The translations under genes and the position numbers were made by a program. The notes under the pieces were generated by a model that saw only the letters and a program-made list of their open reading frames with translations, searched no databases and was not told where the DNA came from. A DNA stretch of 64,000 nucleotides, taken from contig PHCJ01000004.1 in the NCBI GenBank assembly GCA_002842285.1, positions 1 to 64,000 on the forward strand, written 5' to 3'. This DNA is from Betaproteobacteria bacterium HGW-Betaproteobacteria-22 (lineage in GTDB: Bacteria > Pseudomonadota > Gammaproteobacteria > Burkholderiales > Methylophilaceae). How positions within the stretch are numbered: the stretch's first letter is position 1; each line of letters opens with the position of its first letter. Positions 7,870 to 16,877 of this stretch are shown piece by piece.

Positions 7870-9615
7870 TTAAGCCTTATTTTGATGTGGTTTTGTGCCC
7901 ACTGCCTTCAATATTGCGATTTCCTCGGTAGTCAATGCGCTGAGTGGTTTGTCACTTAATCTTTTCAGCATCGACTCAGCTTTGCGTTGCCCATAAAAAC
8001 CCTGCAGCTGCTGCCTTGCGCCCAGAAACTCCTGCGACAAGTTCAGCGTGTCATCCAAATGACTAAGCTCACGCTCCAACTCTTTGAGCACGCCTGCCTC
8101 CACCTTATTCTCCAAAGCCCTTAATATCACCACAGGCTTAGAATGGGGATGCGTCAAGCAAGTTTCAATTACATGCTTTAACAGTGCATCCTCAACACCA
8201 GCCACTTCCAGCCATAACAAATCATCTTCAGCAGCCAGTGAAGGGTGCATGAGCAATATCAGGCAAAATCGCCTTTGCAAGGAAACTGTGGTACGCGTTA
8301 ATTTTGGCCTCGCCGACACTGCCGGCTTATTTAAATTAGGCAATTTGAGCAGGCTGTGCATTTCTTCCGCCGACAACTGCGCCAACTCCGCCACTTTTTT
8401 ACGCAGATACATGGCGCTCCTTGGCGCCGTAATCAGCTGCATGATCGGCTCCGCCTCATTCAGGAAACGTATGCGGTCTTCCTGGCTTTGCAGGGGGTTA
8501 GTTTCACTCAGGTGCTGCAAAATATATTGCGAGAGCGGCATGGCAGCCTTCATCTCACGCTCGAATTGCTCCTTGCCAAATTCACGCACATAAGAATCAG
8601 GATCATGCTCTTTCGGCAGAAATAAAAATGAAAGCTTTAAACCGTCTGTCAAAGCCGGCAATGCATTCATCACCGCTCGCCAGGCCGCAGCGCGTCCCGC
8701 GTTATCTCCATCAAAACAAAATACCACCTCATCCGTCTGACGCATGAGCTTGGTCACATGGTAAGGGGTTGTCGCTGTTCCCAGCGCCGCTACCGCATAC
8801 TCAATGCCATACTGAGCCAGTGCAACCACATCCATGTAGCCTTCTACTACCAGCGCCCTGCCGGCATCACGGATGGCGCGACGCGCCATGAACAAGCCAT
8901 AAAGCTCATGTCCCTTTTGAAACAGCGGCGTTTCAGGGGAGTTGTAATACTTGGGCGCATCTTCAGGATTAATGACACGCCCTCCGAAGCCAACCACCTG
9001 CCCCTTACTGTCATGTATTGGAAACATAATGCGGTCGCGAAAACGGTCATAGCGCCGACCTTGCTCATTCACCACCACCAGCCCGGCAACCGCTAATGCT
9101 TCATTATCATAATTTTGAAAAACAGACTGCAAATTCTGCCAGCCTGCAGGTGCGTATCCTATTTGGAATTTAGCTGCCACATGACCGCTCAAGCCGCGCG
9201 CCTTTAAGTATTCAATTGCGCGTGGCGATTTTTTAAGTTCAGCTTTATAAAAATCAGCAGCTTGCAGCAAGGCCTCCTGCAACCCCACCACAACCTGCGG
9301 TGCAGGCTTATTTACATCTTTCGATGTTTGCGGCACCACCATCCCCGCATGCTTTGCCAAATCATGAACCGCCTCCACAAAACTAACACCCTGATACTCC
9401 ATTAAAAAACCAATGGCAGTGCCATGCGCCCCACAACCAAAACAATGATAAAACTGCTTGGTCGGACTCACGGTAAAACTAGGGGATTTTTCGTTATGAA
9501 ACGGGCAGCAGGCAGAATAATTGGCACCGGCTTTTTTTAGCGGCACGCTTTTATCAACCACATCCACAATATCTACGCGGTTTAATAACTCTTGAATAAA
9601 GCTTTCAGGTATCAA
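7870..9615 (-). CDS. dnaG: DNA primase
   Basis: The 581-residue protein synthesises RNA primers at the replication fork in partnership with DnaB. The N-terminal zinc-binding domain has C37, H40, C58 and C61 (CPFH...HCFGC). The central RNA-polymerase/Toprim core carries VVEGYMDVVALAQYGI and the acidic FCFDGDNAGRAA motif. The C-terminal part (about 430-581) is the DnaB-interacting helical domain. The length is normal for the family. It lies in the conserved macromolecular-synthesis operon between yqeY and rpoD. A hairpin upstream (9691-9709) may attenuate its expression relative to rpsU. Confidence 0.97.
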   Translation of the reverse strand: MIPESFIQELLNRVDIVDVVDKSVPLKKAGANYSACCPFHNEKSPSFTVSPTKQFYHCFGCGAHGTAIGFLMEYQGVSFVEAVHDLAKHAGMVVPQTSKDVNKPAPQVVVGLQEALLQAADFYKAELKKSPRAIEYLKARGLSGHVAAKFQIGYAPAGWQNLQSVFQNYDNEALAVAGLVVVNEQGRRYDRFRDRIMFPIHDSKGQVVGFGGRVINPEDAPKYYNSPETPLFQKGHELYGLFMARRAIRDAGRALVVEGYMDVVALAQYGIEYAVAALGTATTPYHVTKLMRQTDEVVFCFDGDNAGRAAAWRAVMNALPALTDGLKLSFLFLPKEHDPDSYVREFGKEQFEREMKAAMPLSQYILQHLSETNPLQSQEDRIRFLNEAEPIMQLITAPRSAMYLRKKVAELAQLSAEEMHSLLKLPNLNKPAVSARPKLTRTTVSLQRRFCLILLMHPSLAAEDDLLWLEVAGVEDALLKHVIETCLTHPHSKPVVILRALENKVEAGVLKELERELSHLDDTLNLSQEFLGARQQLQGFYGQRKAESMLKRLSDKPLSALTTEEIAILKAVGTKPHQNKA

Positions 9616-9690
9616 AGTGTCTGCTTTTACAGAAAATTAACTGCGTTAATCGAGTTTGCCAATAATTTTAGCGCAATCTTTACAAAACAA

Positions 9691-9709
9691 AAAAGGAGCA
9701 TAGCGCTCC
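9691..9709 (-). terminator. Terminator/attenuator between yqeY and dnaG
   Basis: The arms GGAGC (9695-9699) and GCTCC (9705-9709) enclose ATAGC. On the minus strand the stem is followed by TTTT and a T-rich stretch. It lies after the yqeY stop and 76 bp before the dnaG start. E. coli has a comparable attenuator between rpsU and dnaG that lets ribosomal protein be made in excess over primase. The same function is inferred here. The stem is short, so termination may be partial. Confidence 0.6.
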
Positions 9710-9745
9710 CATCATGTTTACCCGGCTTTTTACAACTTTTAAAAC

Positions 9746-10189
9746 TTAACCTAAGCGTGCCTTAATTAATCCTGACACCTTACCCATGTCAGCAACGCCT
9801 GCTAACAATGGTCTCACAAGCCCCACCACTTTACCCATATCTTTAGCGCCTTCTGCACCGACATCCGCAATGACACGATCTACAATTTCCGCAATCTCAC
9901 TGTCAGTCAGCTGCTGTGGCAAATATGTTTGCAATACGCCAATTTCAAATTTTTCAACGTCAGCCAGATCATTGCGATTAGCAGACTCGTATGCAGCAAT
10001 GGAATCACGGCGCTGCTTGAGCATTTTCTCAATCACGGCGATCACATGGCTATCATCCAGCTCTATACGCTCATCCACCTCACGCTGCTTAATCGCAGCC
10101 TGCAGCAGGCGAATGGAAGCTAAACGCGCACTATCCTTAGCGCGCATCGCTGTTTTCATATCTTCAGATATTTTTGACTTTAAGCTCAT
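9746..10189 (-). CDS. yqeY: GatB/YqeY domain protein
   Basis: This is a 147-residue, all-helical protein of the YqeY family, related to the tail domain of GatB, the amidotransferase subunit that grips tRNA. Stand-alone members are common next to rpsU and dnaG, but their precise role is not established. The frame is open 18 codons further upstream, but MSLKSKISEDMKTAMRAKD is the usual family start and gives the normal length, so position 10189 was chosen. The C-terminal motif GKVVGLVRPLLAGVADMGKVSGLIKARL is characteristic. It is co-directional with rpsU and dnaG. Confidence 0.88.
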   Translation of the reverse strand: MSLKSKISEDMKTAMRAKDSARLASIRLLQAAIKQREVDERIELDDSHVIAVIEKMLKQRRDSIAAYESANRNDLADVEKFEIGVLQTYLPQQLTDSEIAEIVDRVIADVGAEGAKDMGKVVGLVRPLLAGVADMGKVSGLIKARLG

Positions 10190-10312
10190 ACCGTGAAATC
10201 GATTCAGAATTAAAAAGCGCCTTGCAGATTTGCACTCATGCAAATAGTCTATGCACTACTGGCAAAGACCACTTTTTGCAAACACGCAAATGTGCTACTA
10301 CAACAATCTAAT

Positions 10313-10525
10313 TTAGTAAAGTTTTGCTGGTAAGGTTTGCTTCATCAAGCGGCGATATTGACGCTTAACAGCTGCAGCAGCTTTACGTTTACGCTCCCAA
10401 GTCGGCTTCTCGTAAAACTCGCGTGCGCGAAGGTCATTCAAAAGACCAGTTTTCTCGATCAGGCGCTTGAAGCGACGCAATGCAACGTCAAACGGCTCAT
10501 TCTCTTTTACACGTACTGTAGACAT
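10313..10525 (-). CDS. rpsU: 30S ribosomal protein S21
   Basis: The 70-residue, strongly basic protein matches S21 over its length: an N-terminal [21 protein letters not shown] start, then [24 protein letters not shown]21 is a late-binding small-subunit protein near the anti-Shine-Dalgarno region that helps initiation on natural mRNAs. It is the first gene of the operon running into yqeY, dnaG and rpoD. A good sigma-70-type promoter lies 86-114 bp upstream. Confidence 0.97.
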   Translation of the reverse strand: MSTVRVKENEPFDVALRRFKRLIEKTGLLNDLRAREFYEKPTWERKRKAAAAVKRQYRRLMKQTLPAKLY

Positions 10526-10610
10526 TCGTTCTCTCTTATCAACAACTATTATTCAGGGTTCCACTCAAATCCATCTATCCGAAGATTGATAAACTTGAGA
10601 AAAGTCCGCC

Positions 10611-10639
10611 ATTTTAATCGTATAATTGTTTTTGTTCAA
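10611..10639 (-). promoter_or_regulatory. Putative sigma-70 promoter of the rpsU operon
   Basis: On the minus strand, TTGAAC (10639-10634) and TAAAAT (10616-10611) are separated by exactly 17 bp, close to the -35/-10 consensus. Transcription would start near 10604, giving a leader of about 80 nt before rpsU. It sits in the 172-bp divergent gap shared with tsaD. Confidence 0.55.
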
Positions 10640-10697
10640 TTACTTTTATAGTTTTAAGCTATAAAAATGCTTTTAGATAGAAATGGATACAAAATAA

Positions 10698-11720
10698 ATG
10701 TTGGTTTTAGGCGTTGAGTCTTCGTGCGATGAAACAGGTATTGCGCTGTATGATACCGAACATGGGCTTTTAGCGCACGCATTGTATTCGCAGGTTGAAA
10801 TGCATGCGGAATATGGCGGAGTTGTGCCGGAACTCGCCTCTCGTGACCACATACGTCGCGTGTTACCACTCACAAAAACCACGCTTGATAACGCCGGAAA
10901 GACCCTGCATGACATCAACGCCATTGCCTATACGCAAGGCCCGGGATTATCCGGGGCGCTGCTAGTGGGCACCAGTTTTGCCGAGTCACTCGCGTTTGGT
11001 TTGAAAATTCCCACTATCGGCGTACATCACCTGGAGGGGCATTTGCTGGCACCATTGCTGGAAGACAACCCCCCGGCATTTCCGTTTGTGGCATTGCTGG
11101 TTTCCGGCGGCCATACGCAGTTAATGCGTGTTGATGACATAGGTCAATACGCATTACTGGGCGACACCCTAGATGACGCTGCAGGCGAGGCTTTTGATAA
11201 AACAGCAAAACTTTTAGGTCTGGGTTATCCGGGTGGGCCGGCCTTATCTAAATTAGCGCAACATGGCAAACCGCGCTTTAAGTTACCCAGGCCATTATTG
11301 AATAGTGGCGATTTGAATTTCAGTTTTAGTGGATTAAAAACCTCCGTACTAACGCTGGTTAATCAGCACCAACCGCTAGACAAACAAACGCAAGCAGATA
11401 TTGCCTATGAGTTCCAGGAAGCCGTAACAGAAGTGCTCACCAAAAAATGCATGAGCGCCCTTCGCGACACTGGCTTGGATAACCTGATTGTTTCTGGCGG
11501 TGTAGGTGCTAATGCCAAATTACGGGAAAAACTCAACGCTGCAACTAAACGTAAACTATGCAAAGTCAGCTACCCGCGTTTGGAATTTTGTACCGACAAT
11601 GGCGCAATGATTGCATTCGCAGGCGCGATGCGACTAAAAGCCATGCAACACAGTGAGGAACGAAATTACAGCTTTAGCGTAAAACCGCGCTGGAATTTAA
11701 GCGAGCTACAAGCGCCTTAA
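10698..11720 (+). CDS. tsaD: tRNA N6-adenosine threonylcarbamoyltransferase
   Basis: The 340-residue protein transfers the threonylcarbamoyl group from TC-AMP to A37 of ANN-decoding tRNAs, together with TsaB and TsaE. It has the ASKHA-fold signatures: an N-terminal [15 protein letters not shown], the metal-binding His pair H111/H115 in [21 protein letters not shown], and [14 protein letters not shown] plus [10 protein letters not shown] near the C-terminus. The length is typical. It diverges from rpsU, a common bacterial arrangement. No co-transcribed neighbour is evident; the convergent plsY follows. Confidence 0.97.
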   Translation: MLVLGVESSCDETGIALYDTEHGLLAHALYSQVEMHAEYGGVVPELASRDHIRRVLPLTKTTLDNAGKTLHDINAIAYTQGPGLSGALLVGTSFAESLAFGLKIPTIGVHHLEGHLLAPLLEDNPPAFPFVALLVSGGHTQLMRVDDIGQYALLGDTLDDAAGEAFDKTAKLLGLGYPGGPALSKLAQHGKPRFKLPRPLLNSGDLNFSFSGLKTSVLTLVNQHQPLDKQTQADIAYEFQEAVTEVLTKKCMSALRDTGLDNLIVSGGVGANAKLREKLNAATKRKLCKVSYPRLEFCTDNGAMIAFAGAMRLKAMQHSEERNYSFSVKPRWNLSELQAP

Positions 11721-11808
11721 ACTGTCATTGCAGACCTGTTCCGCTATCTAGCATTTAAACCATTAAGATACTAAACCCATAAGATACTGAAACAGGTTCA
11801 GGATGACA

Positions 11809-12447
11809 TTATTTTTTGCCAAACCCGGACTCGGTACCTGCCAGTAACTTTTTGATATTGCTTCTATGGCGCCATATCAAAAATAGCGACATCACCAAAA
11901 CCATCAGCACATAATCGGAAACGCCCACGATATTATCTGCATTGGCCAGCAAAAACCACGCATACACCGGCGCCATCGCCGCAGCCACCAGCGCTGCCAG
12001 TGAGGAATAGCGCGATACAGCAAACACAACAATCCAGGTAACCAACGCAGCCATAGCCAGCATTGGCGAAACCCCCAACATCACGCCAAGCGCAGTGGCT
12101 ACGCCTTTGCCACCTTTAAAACCGTGATAGATCGGGTACAAGTGGCCAAAGAACACTGCCAACCCCACAGCACTGACAACCCACATCGTCATACCAGACT
12201 GCAAAGCCAGCCAGACTGGAAACCAGCCTTTAAACACATCGCCCAGCAAGGTAAGAATCGCTGCGGATTTTTTACCGCTGCGCGCAACGTTGGTGGCACC
12301 AATATTACCGCTGCCGACAGTGCGAGGATCTGGCAGGCCAAACAGTTTGCTCACTAAAATACCAAAAGCAATTGAACCCAAAAGGTACGCCGCCACGACC
12401 CAAACCGCAGGAACTAATGTGACGGGAATAAAACCTAACTCATTCAT
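11809..12447 (-). CDS. plsY: Acyl-phosphate:glycerol-3-phosphate acyltransferase
   Basis: The 212-residue inner-membrane enzyme acylates glycerol-3-phosphate at position 1 using acyl phosphate from PlsX, the first step of phospholipid synthesis. About five hydrophobic segments are visible. The conserved cytosolic-loop motifs are SGNIGATNVAR (about residues 42-52) and FKGGKGVATALG (about 109-120). The start MNELGFIPVTLVPAVW... leads straight into the first membrane span. It converges with tsaD. Confidence 0.95.
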   Translation of the reverse strand: MNELGFIPVTLVPAVWVVAAYLLGSIAFGILVSKLFGLPDPRTVGSGNIGATNVARSGKKSAAILTLLGDVFKGWFPVWLALQSGMTMWVVSAVGLAVFFGHLYPIYHGFKGGKGVATALGVMLGVSPMLAMAALVTWIVVFAVSRYSSLAALVAAAMAPVYAWFLLANADNIVGVSDYVLMVLVMSLFLIWRHRSNIKKLLAGTESGFGKK

Positions 12448-12559
12448 AAAGGCACCTCTAAAAAAGCATATTTCGTCATCATACTGCGTTACTCACCAAA
12501 AACTTGTGCTTACATATCATTTATATGCCGCGCCCAATTTTTGGGTTCGCACCTTGCCT

Positions 12560-12617
12560 GATATATCGCACCAACCTTGCGGCTTCAACTGCCTAGATTG
12601 GTGGTGATGCCCCTTAC
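12560..12617 (+). repeat. Degenerate copy of the hairpin repeat module
   Basis: Within the 273-bp plsY-folB gap, the stretch from CACCAACCTTGCGGCTT to CTAGATTGGTGGTGATGCCCC aligns with the hairpin module found intact at 18425-18480 (minus) and 31910-31971. The arms CACCAA and TTGGTG are complementary. The following GATGACCTTTACGG tract is altered to GATGCCCCTTACAGG. No terminal inverted repeats were recognised around it. Confidence 0.5.
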
Positions 12618-12720
12618 AGGTAGAAATCTGCATTTTTATAGATACCTTTCAGTCATCTTTATAAGTTAGAATTTACCTGCCACATTTTAAACCATCACTT
12701 GAACACAGGCATCATATTTT

Positions 12721-13071
12721 ATGGACATCATTTTTTTAAACGAAGTCAAAGTACAAACCAGGCTCGGCGTCCCCGAGTGGGAGCGCATGACACCACAAAC
12801 CATCCTTCTCGATATCGAGATTGCTTACGATCTAACCAACGCCTGCAAAAGTGACGATGTTGCTGACACAATCGACTACGGCATCGTAGTGAACCGCATC
12901 CGTCAAACCCTGGCTGAAAACAGCTTTCAACTGGTAGAAGCACTAGCAGAACATATTTGTCAGTTGATTCTGAAAGAATTTGGCGCTTTGAGTGTAAAGA
13001 TTAAAGTGGCCAAGCCTGCGATATTGCCGGGATTAAAAGCACTCGGCGTTATCATTGAGCGTAGCCGTTAG
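12721..13071 (+). CDS. folB: Dihydroneopterin aldolase
   Basis: The 116-residue protein catalyses the retro-aldol cleavage of 7,8-dihydroneopterin to 6-hydroxymethyl-dihydropterin and glycolaldehyde in folate synthesis. Family features include MDIIFLNEVKVQTRLGVPEWER at the N-terminus, the DTIDYGIVVNRI segment, LVEALAEHI with the pterin-binding Glu, and a C-terminal KIKVAKPAILPGLKALGVIIER strand with the catalytic Lys. The length is normal. It stands alone between two non-coding stretches that both contain repeat elements. Confidence 0.95.
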   Translation: MDIIFLNEVKVQTRLGVPEWERMTPQTILLDIEIAYDLTNACKSDDVADTIDYGIVVNRIRQTLAENSFQLVEALAEHICQLILKEFGALSVKIKVAKPAILPGLKALGVIIERSR

Positions 13072-13177
13072 AAATAAACGCTAAGAGACATAAAAATGAC
13101 AATTCGCCCCCGTGGTTAATCCCCCCTTACACCACGCCGAGGAACGCAGGCATAAAGGGAGTTTTCAGCAAGCGGAT

Positions 13178-13266
13178 GTTTGAACCCAAAGATTTTATTG
13201 GGCGAGTTTTCACATCAGAACAATTGCTTTAGCAATTCGTGATGATGGGGATGACCTTTACGGTTA
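13178..13266 (+). repeat. Hairpin repeat module (AATTGCTTTAGCAATT type)
   Basis: A nested hairpin at 13211-13247 has the inner arms AATTGC/GCAATT around TTTA and outer arms CACATCA/TGATG. It is followed at 13250-13266 by GATGACCTTTACGGTTA. The same order (hairpin, then this 17-mer) occurs at 31910-31971 and in inverted form at 18425-18480. A stretch starting GAACCCAAAGATTTTA at 13178 may be a degenerate terminal repeat. It lies in the 484-bp folB-xerD gap, in which no gene is supported. Confidence 0.65.
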
Positions 13267-13340
13267 CCGATTGCTGCACTTTGTGTTGAGTAGCGCAGGG
13301 AAGGCCTAGTCCGTGGTGTTGGGGTGCCGTTTTTCTTTGG

Positions 13341-13487
13341 CTACTTTCTTTTCAGGCAGTTAAAAGAAAGTAACTAGCTGTCGGGCTACCCCCGACATGG
13401 TTCAATAACCAGTTCTGCGACAAAGGCACTAGATTCCGACTTTAGTCGGAATGACAGGTCAAGATGGATTCTCGCCTACGCGGGAAT
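13341..13487. repeat. Cluster of four palindromes between folB and xerD
   Basis: There are four inverted repeats in a row. CTACTTTCTTTT pairs with AAAAGAAAGTAACTAG (13341-13377). TGTCGGG pairs with CCCGACA (13379-13397). ATTCCGAC-TTTA-GTCGGAAT spans 13433-13452, with 8-bp perfect arms. An ATTCTCGCC...GCGGGAAT imperfect palindrome spans 13468-13487. Such GGGAATGAC-flanked palindromes are common dispersed repeats in proteobacterial genomes. They lie where the folB and xerD transcripts converge and could act as transcript ends, but no T-run typical of a simple terminator is seen. Confidence 0.6.
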
Positions 13488-13555
13488 GACGGTCAAAAAC
13501 ACCTGCCCTGCAGCGCCATATCCATAAGCCTCACAGAGCATACCTTTTACACAAA

Positions 13556-14467
13556 TTAGCCCCTCGGATGATGAATGCTATGCAGCTGTTTCAACCTCTC
13601 CCGTGCTACGTGCGTGTAAATCTGGGTCGTGGAAATATCAGAATGCCCCAATAGCATCTGCACCACCCGCAAATCCGCCCCATGATTCAGCAAATGCGTT
13701 GCAAAGGCATGACGCAGAACGTGGGGCGACATGTGTTTGGTAATCCCCGCCAACAAAGCATAGCGTTTAATGGCATACCAGAAGGCCTGCCGCGTCATCG
13801 CTTCACCGCGATTTGTCACAAACAAGGCATCGGATAATCGCTTTTGCAGAATCTCGCCTCTGGCTTCTTTCAAATAGCGTGCAATCCAATCCGCGGCCTC
13901 CTCGCCCATTGGCACCAGCCGCGTTTTACTGCCTTTGCCGGTGACACGTACCACGCTGTCACTTACACTGACTTCGGTGGTTTTAATGCCGACCAATTCT
14001 GAAACACGCAAGCCACAGGCATACAGCAACTCCAGCATCGCCCTGTCACGCAAGCCTGCAGGCTCACTTAAATCAGGCGCATTGAGCAAGGCTATTACCT
14101 CGTCTTCATTCAGGCTCTTGGGCAAGCTGCGTGGCAGCTTGGGCGATTCTATTTGAATGGTCGGGTCAATTTTTATTTTATTTTCACGCAGCAAGTAGCG
14201 GTAGAAACGCCGCAAGCTCGCAATCAGACGGCTGATGCTACGTGGCTTGCTTTGCGGGAATTTTACTGCGAGATACTGCTGAATATCCGCCTGTTCCACT
14301 GTAAGCAATTGCTTGCGCTGGCCAGGCAGCCAAAGTGCAAAAGTGGTTAAATCAAGCCGGTAGCTTTCCAATGTATTTTTTGCTAGACCATCTTCCAACC
14401 ATAAGTGGTCTACAAAAATATCCAGCTCTGCCAAGTCTCCCGATGAAAGTGCTTGCTCACTCACCAC
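13556..14467 (-). CDS. xerD: Site-specific tyrosine recombinase XerD
   Basis: The 303-residue protein is one of the two recombinases that resolve chromosome dimers at dif. The N-terminal SAM-like core-binding domain (about 1-105) precedes the catalytic domain, with all expected residues: R154 (ACGLRVSEL), K178, H249 and R252 (HVLRHAFATHLL), H275 (GHSDISTTQIY) and nucleophile Tyr284. Length and the HLLNHGADLRVVQMLLGH motif fit chromosomal Xer proteins rather than an island integrase. Its start overlaps the stop of the upstream alkyltransferase gene by 11 bp. Confidence 0.93.
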   Translation of the reverse strand: MVSEQALSSGDLAELDIFVDHLWLEDGLAKNTLESYRLDLTTFALWLPGQRKQLLTVEQADIQQYLAVKFPQSKPRSISRLIASLRRFYRYLLRENKIKIDPTIQIESPKLPRSLPKSLNEDEVIALLNAPDLSEPAGLRDRAMLELLYACGLRVSELVGIKTTEVSVSDSVVRVTGKGSKTRLVPMGEEAADWIARYLKEARGEILQKRLSDALFVTNRGEAMTRQAFWYAIKRYALLAGITKHMSPHVLRHAFATHLLNHGADLRVVQMLLGHSDISTTQIYTHVARERLKQLHSIHHPRG

Positions 14468-14972
14468 GATAGCCTTTCACACCTTCATGCCTTAATAGCC
14501 ATTTTTTAATGAGTAAACCACCCTGCTTACCCTGCATGAAACCGCCTATGCCGCTCTGCGCAACCACACGATGGCACGGCACCAGCAAAGGCAGTTGATT
14601 TGCACCACATGCGTTGGCCACCGCACGCGGGCCGGAGCCTAACTGATGCGCCAGCTGCCCATAGGTGCGCGTCTGTCCACAAGGGATTGCTGCAATCGCC
14701 TGCCAAACGCGCTGCTGGAATGGCGTGCCCTGCTGCGCTAGTGGCAAACTAAAATGGGCGTCGGGCTGTTGCAGATAATGCATCACCTGCTGGCAAGCCA
14801 AATTGACCAATGGGTGCGTTGATTGTTTCTCCAATCTAATGGGTGAATGCGTCAATTGCCCCGCAGGCCCAAGCAATTCAATCGCCAGCTGACGACCATG
14901 CACAACCACAGCCACCCGACCAAAAGGTGCGTCAATTAAAGCATCATCGACTGTTAATGAATAGCTCGCCAT
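14457..14972 (-). CDS. ogt: Methylated-DNA-[protein]-cysteine S-methyltransferase
   Basis: The 171-residue repair protein removes O6-alkyl groups from guanine in a suicide reaction. The active-site motif PCHRVV carries acceptor Cys133. The recognition-helix region is RTYGQLAHQLGSGPRAVANACGANQLPL, followed by GGFMQGKQGGLLIKKWLLRHEG. The N-terminal domain is short, as in Ogt/MGMT rather than Ada. It overlaps the xerD start and is probably co-transcribed with it. The symbol ogt is given by domain layout. Confidence 0.92.
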   Translation of the reverse strand: MASYSLTVDDALIDAPFGRVAVVVHGRQLAIELLGPAGQLTHSPIRLEKQSTHPLVNLACQQVMHYLQQPDAHFSLPLAQQGTPFQQRVWQAIAAIPCGQTRTYGQLAHQLGSGPRAVANACGANQLPLLVPCHRVVAQSGIGGFMQGKQGGLLIKKWLLRHEGVKGYRGE

Positions 14973-15017
14973 AACATGATGTTAAACCAAAGCTTATATA
15001 ACGCAATGCCTAGCAAC

Positions 15018-15051
15018 AAAAAGCCCCATCGATTTTCATCAATGGGGCTTT
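15018..15051 (-). terminator. Terminator of the rpsP-rimM-trmD-rplS operon
   Basis: An inverted repeat with arms AAGCCCCAT and ATGGGGCTT, extended by ATCGAT/ATTGAT pairs, is followed on the minus strand by TTTTTG. It lies 27 bp after the rplS stop codon. Confidence 0.85.
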
Positions 15052-15077
15052 CAATTTCAAATGCTGACTTTTAAGTC

Positions 15078-15473
15078 TTATGCGCTTTCTGCTGGCGCCG
15101 TCACTTCTTTATCACGTGCTACCAATTTTTCTTTAATACGTGCAGACTTACCTGAACGCTCACGCAGGTAGTACAGTTTTGCACGACGTACATCACCGCG
15201 ACGTTTCAATTCAATTGAAGCGATCAATGGTGAGTATGTCTGGAATGTACGCTCAACGCCTTCTCCTGAAGAGATTTTACGTACGATGAATGATGAGTTC
15301 AAACCACGGTTACGTTTAGCGATCACAACACCTTCATAAGACTGCACACGTTTACGTGTACCTTCAACTACGTTCACACCAACCACTACAGTGTCACCTG
15401 GAGCAAAGTCAGGGATTGTTTTGCCTAAACGGGCAATCTCTTCCTGCTCTAACATTTTAATAATATCTGCCAT
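15078..15473 (-). CDS. rplS: 50S ribosomal protein L19
   Basis: The 131-residue protein has the L19 signatures: [60 protein letters not shown] and then [17 protein letters not shown]19 sits at the subunit interface. A C-terminal tail of about 15 residues ([13 protein letters not shown]) extends beyond the compact core. It is the last gene of the rpsP-rimM-trmD-rplS operon, followed by a strong terminator. Confidence 0.97.
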   Translation of the reverse strand: MADIIKMLEQEEIARLGKTIPDFAPGDTVVVGVNVVEGTRKRVQSYEGVVIAKRNRGLNSSFIVRKISSGEGVERTFQTYSPLIASIELKRRGDVRRAKLYYLRERSGKSARIKEKLVARDKEVTAPAESA

Positions 15474-15527
15474 CTTCTATATCCCTTGCGGGTTCCTTTT
15501 AATTATGAAGAAACTTGTTCCTGCCAA

Positions 15528-16265
15528 CTAATCCTGCTGTAGCAGCCGTGCTTCTTCTTTCGTCAACGGCCTTGCGGCCAATAAATCGGGACGTTGATCC
15601 CGAGTTCTTTGCAATGCCGTTTTCAAACGCCACTGCTTGATCTTTGCGTGGTTACCTGACATCAACACCTCAGGCACGCGTCTACCGTTATATTCTTCCG
15701 GCCTCGTGTAGTGCGGGCAATCCAGCAAACCATCTACAAATGAATCCTCAATCGCAGAATCGCTATCACCCAAAGCACCCGGTAACTGGCGGATGATTGC
15801 ATCCATCAACACCATTGCGGGCAACTCACCGCCACTCAACACATAATCACCAATTGATATTTCTTCATCTACCTCTGCATCTATCAGGCGCTGGTCCACA
15901 CCTTCATAACGGCTTGCCAGTAATATCAACCCCTGCTTTTGACTTAATTGCATCACTTTCTGATGCGTCAGCGGCTTACCCGCTGGTGAAAGATGGACAA
16001 CCCAACTCTCTATATTACTATTCGCTTGCTCCGCTTTTGCGGCAGCAATCGCCTTTTCAAGCGGCTCAACCAGCATCACCATGCCTGGGCCGCCACCGTA
16101 GGGTCTGTCATCTACGGTCTTGTGATTATCTATAGTGAAATCCCGCGGATTCCAATACTTCACCTCATAAATACGCTGCTGTAATGCCCTGCTGGTGATG
16201 CCCTGCCTGGTCACAGCATCAAACATCTCAGGAAACAAGGTTATAACATCATACTTAAAAGCCAT
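15528..16265 (-). CDS. trmD: tRNA (guanine-N1-)-methyltransferase (m1G37)
   Basis: The 245-residue SPOUT-class enzyme methylates G37 of tRNAs with G36, preventing +1 frameshifting. Family features include [28 protein letters not shown] at the start, the knot-forming SAM-site segments [15 protein letters not shown] and [25 protein letters not shown], and the catalytic Asp region [22 protein letters not shown]. The length is normal. It sits in the operon between rimM (21-bp gap) and rplS. Confidence 0.97.
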   Translation of the reverse strand: MAFKYDVITLFPEMFDAVTRQGITSRALQQRIYEVKYWNPRDFTIDNHKTVDDRPYGGGPGMVMLVEPLEKAIAAAKAEQANSNIESWVVHLSPAGKPLTHQKVMQLSQKQGLILLASRYEGVDQRLIDAEVDEEISIGDYVLSGGELPAMVLMDAIIRQLPGALGDSDSAIEDSFVDGLLDCPHYTRPEEYNGRRVPEVLMSGNHAKIKQWRLKTALQRTRDQRPDLLAARPLTKEEARLLQQD

Positions 16266-16286
16266 AACTAGATTTACATGATGAGA

Positions 16287-16847
16287 CTAAAAGTCTTCAT
16301 CCCAATCAACTAACATTGTTTTTGCTTTTAAATCTACTTCCAGTACTACTGTCGCAATAAAGGGAATCAATCTTTCTTGCGGTTTTTCTTTTACACCATC
16401 AGCTTTAGCTGCATCCACCTTTGCTGCCTCATGCTCTACAACCATCACGTCGTTAGCACCGGTCTCAAACAATTCAGTGATAAGACCGAAATCCACACCT
16501 TGTAGATTTTTAACTCGCAAACCGATCAGATCTGACCAGTAATACTCATTTTCTTCCGGTTCAGGCAATTGATTTCTTGGCACTGCGATCTGCTTACCCT
16601 TGCAGGCAAACGCAGCATCTCGATCATCAATACCTTCCAGCTTGACCACAATGACATCATTATGGATTTTGGCAGTTTCCACCACCATTTCGCGCCAGTC
16701 ATTGCCTTTGCCTAACCACCATGTATCGTAGTCAAACAAGCCATCAATCGCTTCGGTATCCGGTATGACTTTTAGCCAACCATAAACGCCATAGGGCGCA
16801 ACAATGCGCCCCATCACTACCATGTCATTTTTAACCAATTTATGCAT
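16287..16847 (-). CDS. rimM: Ribosome maturation factor RimM
   Basis: The 186-residue 30S assembly factor binds S19. The N-terminal RimM beta-barrel (MGRIVAPYGVYGWLKVIPDTE...) is followed by a PRC-barrel domain (EYYWSDLIGLRVKNLQGVDFGLITELFETGANDVMVV). The frame is open to a TTG at 16868, and ATGs exist at 16847 and 16823. MHKLVKNDMVVMG at 16847 was chosen as the most conventional start, but no strong ribosome-binding site decides it. A Lys/Ala-rich insert (DAAKADGVKEK) lies inside the PRC domain. Confidence 0.93.
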   Translation of the reverse strand: MHKLVKNDMVVMGRIVAPYGVYGWLKVIPDTEAIDGLFDYDTWWLGKGNDWREMVVETAKIHNDVIVVKLEGIDDRDAAFACKGKQIAVPRNQLPEPEENEYYWSDLIGLRVKNLQGVDFGLITELFETGANDVMVVEHEAAKVDAAKADGVKEKPQERLIPFIATVVLEVDLKAKTMLVDWDEDF

Positions 16848-16877
16848 TGCCCAGGCTAGCAAGCCCAAGCATATAAA

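Noticed and set aside
13556-14467. Tyrosine recombinase as a mobile-element integrase
   Set aside because: Length, motifs and operon with a repair gene fit chromosomal XerD, and no island or att repeats surround it.
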